Source: Geobacillus vulcani PSS1
GTDB lineage: Bacteria > Bacillota > Bacilli > Bacillales > Anoxybacillaceae
Length of the DNA: 64,000 nucleotides
Direction: 5' to 3'
Assembly (NCBI RefSeq): GCF_000733845.1
Contig: NZ_JPOI01000001.1
Location: forward strand, 3,039,001 to 3,103,000
Within the stretch, counting starts at the first letter, position 1. Each line of letters opens with the position of its first letter. The position numbers were made by a program, and so were the translations under genes. Below the pieces are notes generated by a model, which was given only the letters and a program-made list of their open reading frames with translations, was not told the origin of the DNA and ran no database searches. Of the stretch, positions 58,785 to 64,000 are shown one piece after another.

Positions 58785-58814
58785 AGAGCGTCTCCCAAAG
58801 TGGGAAAACGCTCT
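58785..58814 (-). terminator. Terminator downstream of the SleB-type pseudogene
   Basis: AGAGCGTCTCCCA and TGGGAAAACGCTCT pair with one bulge; the minus strand continues with CTTTTTCTGCG. Confidence 0.7.
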
Positions 58815-58876
58815 TTTCCTTACCGCCTATGTATGCTGTGCTTCACTCAAAGGCAACGTTCCTGAAGCCGGGCCCT

Positions 58877-59544
58877 TTATTTCGTAAAGACGTGATGCCC
58901 AATGCGAATCGTCACCGGGCGCGACAACATCCATTTGTCTTTGGTGATTTTCGGATTGTAGAAATAAAGCGAGCCGCGGCGGTCGCTCGGGAATAAGGCC
59001 AACGCCTTGTCAACCGCCTCGTAATCTTGCTTGGTTGGCTGAATGCGGGTCAATTTCCCCGTTTTGACCGGTACAAACGCATAGCCGGATTTCGTCTTTT
59101 GATAAATGACGCCGCGCACCGTCTTTGGAAACTCCGGATGCTTTGTGCGGTTGAAAACGACAAGCGCCACTTCCACCTTGCCGGCAAACGGCTCGCTCGA
59201 ACCGGTCTCCGCCTGCACAAGCTGGGCGAGCAGCTTCCGGTCGGCGGCGCTTAATGAGATCGATTTCTTCTTTGCCGGCGCCGAAGCCGATCGCTTCGCC
59301 GCAGCCGGCACTTTCATCTTTTCGCCGGCATAAATCACATCGCTTTTTAACCCGTTTAACGACTTTAACGAAGCAACCGAAGTATGATATGTTTGGCGAT
59401 CTTCGACAATGTATCGCCTTTTTTCACTTGATAGTATGTATACGAGCCAGCCGCTTCCGCCGACATCCCATGAGAGCTTAACGCCATACAGCAAATGATC
59501 GTGAGCGCTGCCATCGTCTTTTTCACTCTGCGCATCCCCCTCAT
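58877..59544 (-). pseudogene. LysM plus SleB-type cell-wall hydrolase, frameshifted
   Basis: The 5 frame has a signal peptide (MAALTIICCMALSSHGMSAE) and the start of a LysM domain (YYQVKKGDTLSKIAK). The 3 frame continues TYHTSVASLKSLNGLKSD through EKMKVP, a linker, and a Hydrolase_2 domain (LLAQLVQAETGSSEPFAGKV, NPKITKDKWML). Restoring one A in GCCAAACATATC joins the frames. Intact, it would resemble B. subtilis YkvT. It would be a lytic transglycosylase-like wall hydrolase. The single change could be a true recent mutation or a sequencing error. Confidence 0.85.
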
Positions 59545-59813
59545 CGTTGCCTTTTGGCTTTTTTCTTTGTTTACTAGATTAGCAGGACAAGAAAGAAACG
59601 TCACTGTATATCTTTTCCATACAAAGTGGCCGGCAGCTTTCGATCCGTTGTCGCTGTAAGGCGGGACAAGCTTTTTTACAGTTGCATTACAGTTGCGTTA
59701 CGCTTCGTAACAAGCCGTCGTTTGAAACTTGCCAAACAGCAAGCTTTTCGACATAATAGTAGACGAATCTTGCCTATGGAAAAACAGTTGATCATCATGT
59801 TGGGGTGGGGATC

Positions 59814-60248
59814 GTGCTGACCGGATGGTTTCTTTGGTTTATTTTGCTTTGGGTCGTCTTTTTGCTTGTCATGATGTCGATCGGGGGCTTTTTCATGTTC
59901 CGCAAGTTTTTGAAGCGGCTGCCAAAAGAAGATGGAAAATCGGAGCTCGACTGGCAGGAATATTACATTGAACAAACCCGCCATTTATGGGGGGAAGAAG
60001 AAAAGGCGCTGCTTGAGGAATTGGTTCGCCCTGTGCCGGAATTGTTCCGCGACGTCGCGCGGCAAAAGATCGCCGGCAAAATCGGCGAGCTTGCCTTGAA
60101 GGAACAGGCGCCGCGCATCACGCGCGACTTGTTGATCCGCGGCTACATCATTGCAACGCCGAAGCGTGACCATAAATTTTTGATCCGGACATTGCAGGCG
60201 AAAAACATCGATCTCGCCCCTTATCAACATTTACTGGAAAGCCGCTGA
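59814..60248 (+). CDS. yneK: DUF2621 protein (YneK-like)
   Basis: About 144 residues. One N-terminal membrane helix (FLWFILLWVVFLLVMMSIGG) followed by a soluble, charged domain (RFLKRLPKEDGKSELDWQEY; LALKEQAPRITRDLLIRGY). It matches B. subtilis YneK (DUF2621), and its ccd neighbours agree. A GTG at 59814 with GGGGTGGGGATC upstream is preferred. Function unknown. Confidence 0.82.
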   Translation: MLTGWFLWFILLWVVFLLVMMSIGGFFMFRKFLKRLPKEDGKSELDWQEYYIEQTRHLWGEEEKALLEELVRPVPELFRDVARQKIAGKIGELALKEQAPRITRDLLIRGYIIATPKRDHKFLIRTLQAKNIDLAPYQHLLESR

Positions 60249-60409
60249 CGTTCCGCCTTTCGCCGAAGGCTGACCGGCGGCTTTCGTCTGTTTCAGCATG
60301 AAAAGCAGCCTAAACAAGCAACTTTTTCGGCCGGGACAGACGACTTCATCCCCGTCTGCGGAACATTCCAAGGAAGCGAAGTGAAGCGGCTTGGCGCAAC
60401 AAAAAAGGA

Positions 60410-60432
60410 AGCTGTCCACCAGCGGGACAGCT
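60410..60432 (-). terminator. Terminator of ccdC
   Basis: AGCTGTCC and GGACAGCT pair with a 7-nt loop; the minus strand continues TCCTTTTTTG. A near-identical stem occurs at 47983. Confidence 0.75.
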
Positions 60433-60434
60433 CT

Positions 60435-60908
60435 TTATGTCAGCACTGGCGGTTTCAGCTGCGCCGCCAGCTTTCTATACGAAACATACATCGCAATCCG
60501 CCATGGCACAATCATGGAAAACGCGAGCAAATAAAACATGCCGCTTAACTGGCGGTAGTCGATCGTTCGCCCTAAATACGTTTTCAACCCAAGGCGAATG
60601 ACAATCAAACCGAGCAAAATCCAAATAAAGGATTTTGAACGTTTCAAATAAATATCGTTGCCGCGGATTTCAAACTTCGACGTTTTAATGAGAAACAGCG
60701 AGAAAAACAGGCCAAGAATGACCGCTTCGATCAGTTCCCCGCGCGTAACACGAAAGACCGGATCGATGAACATCAGCGCCCCGGTGCTCATAAACAACGG
60801 CGGCAAAATAATTTTTTTGGCATTCGTCGGCTTTTCCGACGCCTTCATGCGCACAAAAAAGATGAAAAACGCCATCACAACGGCGATGAGCGAGGTAATG
60901 AACGCCAA
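60435..60908 (-). CDS. ccdC: Cytochrome c biogenesis-associated membrane protein CcdC
   Basis: About 157 residues with several hydrophobic segments (FITSLIAVVMAFFIFFVRMK; AVILGLFFSLFLIKT; FIWILLGLIVIRLGLK). Matches B. subtilis YneJ (CcdC), encoded beside ccdA and the receiver protein ccdB; its own role is unclear. A TTG at 60908, with AAGGTG at good spacing, is the likely start; an ATG at 60914 is close to the ribosome site. Confidence 0.8.
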   Translation of the reverse strand: MAFITSLIAVVMAFFIFFVRMKASEKPTNAKKIILPPLFMSTGALMFIDPVFRVTRGELIEAVILGLFFSLFLIKTSKFEIRGNDIYLKRSKSFIWILLGLIVIRLGLKTYLGRTIDYRQLSGMFYLLAFSMIVPWRIAMYVSYRKLAAQLKPPVLT

Positions 60909-61114
60909 AGCCATCACCTTCTTCCGACAAAATTCACGGACAACGCTATTATAGCAAAAACCGCTCCGCTTGCCCACCGTCCTCTCGAGCCGCCCCCGCC
61001 TTCGTCAAACATCGCGATCGCTTCATCCCTCTCGCTGGCTAAAAGGAACGCAGCCAGCTGTCTTCCGGCGGTCATAAGCGGCGCCTTCCTTTGCCGTACG
61101 GAGCCGAAGACCGC

Positions 61115-61471
61115 TTACAAAAGACGGGCAATCGCCTCGAGCACGCGGGTTTCTTCAAACGGCTTGACGATGAAATCGGCCGCTCCGGCTTCAATTGCCT
61201 CGACAACCATACGCTGCTGCCCGAGCGCCGAGCAAATGATGATTTTCGCCCCGGGATCGATCTCCTTAATCGCCCGCACCGCTTCAATCCCATTCATGAC
61301 CGGCATCGTAATGTCCATGATGACAAGATCGGGGCGCAGCCGGCGATACAGCTCGACCGCCTCTTTGCCGTTTTCCGCCTCACCGGCTACGGTGTGATCC
61401 GTTTTTTCTAGTATGCGTGCCAGCGTTACCCGCATAAACTTCGCATCGTCAGCAATTAAAATGGCAGCCAT
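61115..61471 (-). CDS. ccdB: CheY-like receiver protein CcdB (YneI)
   Basis: 118 residues, a single receiver domain: acidic pair in LIADDAKFMRV, phospho-acceptor Asp in DLVIMDITMPVMNG, Thr/Ser in IIICSALG, Lys in FIVKPFEE. All canonical residues are in place. Matches B. subtilis YneI (CcdB) by sequence and position between ccdC and ccdA. No output domain, so it acts through partners. Confidence 0.88.
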   Translation of the reverse strand: MAAILIADDAKFMRVTLARILEKTDHTVAGEAENGKEAVELYRRLRPDLVIMDITMPVMNGIEAVRAIKEIDPGAKIIICSALGQQRMVVEAIEAGAADFIVKPFEETRVLEAIARLL

Positions 61472-61539
61472 CTTTCCATCGTCCTCTCCTCAACGAGATT
61501 CCTCCAACAACAGCCGCACAAAGGGCGGCTCCATCGCCG

Positions 61540-62247
61540 CTAAAAGCCGGTAAATCCGCCAAACAAGCTTGTTGTATAAGCAATCAGCTTTGTCATCCAG
61601 TCAAAGTACAAAACGACGCCCATCGCCACCATGACATAGCCGCCCACCTTCATGATGGACGCGCTATGGCGGCGAATCCATTGCAACTTGCCGATAAAAA
61701 ACGACAAAATGAAAAACGGAACGGCAAATCCGAGCGTATAAGCAAGCATATACACCATTCCTGAGCCCGGGTTGGTTGCGGCTAGAGCGACAACCGCCAC
61801 CAAAATCGGCCCCATGCACGGCGTCCAACCAGCAGCAAACGCCATGCCGATCAGCACAGAGCCGACATATCCCGAGGGCCGTTCACGAAACGAAATGCGC
61901 CGGTCTTTCAACAAAAACGCCGGCTTCCACAGCCCGGCGACGACGAGGCCGAAAGCGACGATCACGACCGCGCCGATTTGCCGGATCGCATCTTGATAAT
62001 CGGCGAACAGCCTTCCAAGCAGCGAGGTGCCAAAGCCAAGCGAGATAAAAATGAGCGAGAAGCCAAGCAAAAAGCAAAACGTATGCCATAAGCTGCGGCG
62101 ATTGAACATCGCGTTTTCCTCTTTCAGCTCGCTGACCGACACGCCGGTGATATACGATAAAAACGCCGGATAAAGCGGCAGGCAGCACGGGGAAATAAAC
62201 GACAAAAACCCGGCGCCGAACGCTAAAAATAGATTGAGATCATTCAT
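61540..62247 (-). CDS. ccdA: Cytochrome c biogenesis protein CcdA
   Basis: 235 residues, six membrane spans. It carries reducing power across the membrane for thioredoxin-like proteins that prepare apocytochrome c. The redox cysteines are in [14 protein letters not shown] and [14 protein letters not shown]. The frame is open to 62331; ATG at 62247 is preferred. First gene of the ccdA-ccdB-ccdC run on the minus strand. Confidence 0.94.
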   Translation of the reverse strand: MNDLNLFLAFGAGFLSFISPCCLPLYPAFLSYITGVSVSELKEENAMFNRRSLWHTFCFLLGFSLIFISLGFGTSLLGRLFADYQDAIRQIGAVVIVAFGLVVAGLWKPAFLLKDRRISFRERPSGYVGSVLIGMAFAAGWTPCMGPILVAVVALAATNPGSGMVYMLAYTLGFAVPFFILSFFIGKLQWIRRHSASIMKVGGYVMVAMGVVLYFDWMTKLIAYTTSLFGGFTGF

Positions 62248-62415
62248 TGGTGAACCAGCCCCTGCTTTTTTACTTTTTATTTTAGCAGAATTCCTTCTTC
62301 CCGTAACGTGTTTCTCATTGTTCCTGGTCAATTTTTCTATTTTCCATTTTTGCGTTCACTGATAAAATAGTATAAAGCACCATACACAATACTTCAAGCA
62401 AAGGACGGTCGATTC

Positions 62416-62595
62416 GTGCCGAAATGCAATTTGTTGACCTTGATTGAACAAAAGCGGATGGAGCTTGTCGACACGGTGGCCAAAACGGGGTTAAACTCGG
62501 CGGCGGCCATGAAAATCAGCAAAGAGCTTGACACGTTGCTCAATGCCTATCAACGAGAACAAACCAAGCAGCGAAAGCAAAGCGCCTCCCGCTAG
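62416..62595 (+). CDS. Spo0E-like aspartyl-phosphate phosphatase
   Basis: 59 residues with a GTG start behind AAGGACGG. The core LIEQKRMELVDTVAKTGLNS and ISKELDTLLNAYQREQ matches the Spo0E family signature (SKELD with Leu spacing), a small helical hairpin that removes phosphate from Spo0A. It would delay sporulation. Strain paralogs are common, so the exact member is unclear. It is too short to show up in searches that require 60 residues. Confidence 0.82.
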   Translation: MPKCNLLTLIEQKRMELVDTVAKTGLNSAAAMKISKELDTLLNAYQREQTKQRKQSASR

Positions 62596-62612
62596 GCGGG
62601 ACATGGCGCTTT
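62579..62612 (+). terminator. Terminator of the Spo0E-like gene
   Basis: AAAGCGCC and GGCGCTTT with an inner CCCGC/GCGGG pairing, then CTTCTTTATT. The stem includes the stop codon. Confidence 0.75.
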
Positions 62613-62653
62613 CTTCTTTATTGTTCCAAGCAGGGGCGGCAAAACGCCGCCAT

Positions 62654-64000
62654 TTACGCATGGACGTCGACGAGGCCGTTTTGCAGCAAATACATTTGAT
62701 AATAAATCCCCCTTTGCGCCAAGAGTTGCTGGTGCGTGCCGCGCTCGACGATTTCGCCACGCTTTAGGACGAAGATTTGATCCGCATCTTGAATGGTGGA
62801 CAAACGGTGGGCGATCACCAGCGTCGTCCGCCCTTTTCGCATTCGCGCGAGCGCTTCTTGAATCGCTTCCTCTGTTTCCGTGTCAATATGGGCGGTCGCT
62901 TCATCGAGCACCAAAATTTTCGGATCAGCGGCGATCGTGCGAGCAAAGGAAAGAAGCTGGCGCTGACCGCTCGATAACGTCGCCCCGCGCTCAGCGAGCA
63001 CATGGTCGTAGCCCCCTGGCAGCTGCTCAATGAACGGCTCGGCCTGCACCAATCGAGCGGCCGCCCTCACCCGCTCCTCATCGATGGTTTCGTTATACAT
63101 GCGAATATTGTCGCGCACCGTTCCGTAAAACAAAAACGGATCTTGCAAGACAAGGCCTAGCCGACGGCGGAGCTCAGCGCGCGAATAATCGCGGATCGAC
63201 CGGCCGTCAAGCAAAATATCGCCGCGGTCAAACTCGTAAAAGCGCATGAGCAGGTTGATGATCGAGCTTTTGCCGCTGCCCGTATGGCCGACAAACGCGA
63301 CCGTCTGTCCGGGGTGAATCACAAATGACACGCGCTTTACGACATCTCGTTTGCCATCGTAGGAAAAACTGACATCGCGAAACTCAATTTCACCGCGCTC
63401 GATCGTATACGGAGCTTGTTCCGGATGAAACGGCGCCTCCTCTTCACGGTCAAGAAGGGCAAAGACGCGCGAGGCGGAAACGATCGCCTGTTGATACAGC
63501 GACAGGCGCATCATCATTTGCGTCACCGGCTCAAAAAAGCGCTCCAAATAGTTGACAAAAGCGTAGAGCACGCCGATCTCAACCGGGCTTTCGAGCGCCG
63601 AAATGCCAAAAAAGCCAAGCACAACCATAATCGAAGCCATATAGATCACATCGATCGCCGGCCGAAGCAGCAGCCCGTCAAGGCGGATGTTTCGCATCCC
63701 CGCCCGGTAGTGCGCCTCATTCACAGCCGCGAACTCCCGGTAGAGGCGCTGCTGTTGACGAAACGCTTGAATGATGGCCATCCCTTGCAGCGACTCATTC
63801 AATTTGGCATTCAGTTCGCTCAGCCGCTCGCGCATGTCTTGATAAAATACCGAGCTGTAACGGCGATACGTGCGCATAATGAGCGCGATGGCCGGCAGAA
63901 TGAACAGGCAAAACAACGCGAGTCGGACGTTGAGCACAAACATGGCGATAAACACGCCAATGACAAACAGACCGTTTTGCACAAACACCGCTAAAACGCT
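62654..64000 (-). CDS. ABC exporter with fused membrane and ATPase domains (YheH-like), partial
   Basis: The frame is open to the window edge, so the N-terminal part is missing; 448 residues are seen. Membrane segments come first (GLFVIGVFIAMFVLNVRLAL; YMASIMVVLGFFGISALE), then the ATPase: VAFVGHTGSGKSSIINLL (Walker A), LSSGQRQLLSFARTIAADPK (signature), ILVLDEATAHIDTETE (Walker B) and VIAHRLST (switch His). It is one half of a half-transporter pair like B. subtilis YheI/YheH (BmrCD-type multidrug exporter); the partner would lie upstream. It ends convergent to the Spo0E-like gene. Confidence 0.9.
   Translation of the reverse strand, partial: SVLAVFVQNGLFVIGVFIAMFVLNVRLALFCLFILPAIALIMRTYRRYSSVFYQDMRERLSELNAKLNESLQGMAIIQAFRQQQRLYREFAAVNEAHYRAGMRNIRLDGLLLRPAIDVIYMASIMVVLGFFGISALESPVEIGVLYAFVNYLERFFEPVTQMMMRLSLYQQAIVSASRVFALLDREEEAPFHPEQAPYTIERGEIEFRDVSFSYDGKRDVVKRVSFVIHPGQTVAFVGHTGSGKSSIINLLMRFYEFDRGDILLDGRSIRDYSRAELRRRLGLVLQDPFLFYGTVRDNIRMYNETIDEERVRAAARLVQAEPFIEQLPGGYDHVLAERGATLSSGQRQLLSFARTIAADPKILVLDEATAHIDTETEEAIQEALARMRKGRTTLVIAHRLSTIQDADQIFVLKRGEIVERGTHQQLLAQRGIYYQMYLLQNGLVDVHA

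Overview
The window looks like chromosome from a thermophilic, spore-forming bacillus of the Geobacillus/Parageobacillus type. I base this on close resemblance to Bacillus gene sets (ccdA-ccdB-ccdC-yneK, aconitase next to sspO and sspP, yuiD-yuzL, a Spo0E-like phosphatase, cysJI-cysL), GC-rich coding DNA with strong GGAGG ribosome sites, and a relic content common in that group. The species is inferred, not proven. The window holds about 60 intact genes, at least seven decayed ones, one tRNA, one riboswitch and two families of short dispersed repeats.

Layout. 0-5 kb: a beta-class DNA methyltransferase without a visible restriction partner, a broken sigma-54 regulator, a Uma2-type protein and a GucD-like aldehyde dehydrogenase. 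5-10 kb: sulfite reductase cysJI and its divergent LysR activator cysL. 10-12 kb: a czrA-czcD metal efflux pair with its operator, then YbjQ and DUF2935 proteins. 12-19 kb: an ECF sigma factor with a large membrane-bound anti-sigma protein, an MFS transporter, a metallo-beta-lactamase-fold hydrolase and a DadA-like oxidase. 19-28 kb: a YpiB protein, a glycosyltransferase pseudogene, malate:quinone oxidoreductase, tRNA-Arg(CCU), a gene-poor relic stretch (23.4-25.2 kb), a second Uma2 protein, and SEC-C and coiled-coil proteins. 28-31 kb: psuK-psuG (pseudouridine breakdown) and mscL. 31-38 kb: a histidine-utilisation cluster (hutG, AraC-type regulator, hutU, hutI, a YjiH permease). 38-41 kb: hotdog thioesterases, then a SAM-I riboswitch controlling an unknown gene plus a VOC-fold gene. 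41-45 kb: glpF-glpK with a cre-overlapped promoter and attenuator. 45-52 kb: a cold-shock gene with a structured leader, RNase H, an EamA transporter, aconitase and small spore proteins. 52-58.5 kb: a cellobiose/chitobiose-type PTS operon with a sigma-54 promoter and its LevR-type activator. 58.8-64 kb: a frameshifted LysM/SleB-type hydrolase, the ccd cytochrome-c maturation genes, a Spo0E-like gene and an ABC exporter cut by the window edge.

The most interesting items are: (1) the S-box (SAM-I) riboswitch in front of a two-gene operon of unknown function; (2) three copies of a MITE-like element with CTAG flanks and shared inverted ends; (3) a second, more decayed repeat found just downstream of two terminators and next to a truncated cupin gene; (4) the hut cluster, whose regulator has a receiver-like domain lacking a well-placed phospho-acceptor; (5) the cold-shock leader with a 16-bp fully paired stem. 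I saw no CRISPR array, prophage or complete insertion sequence.
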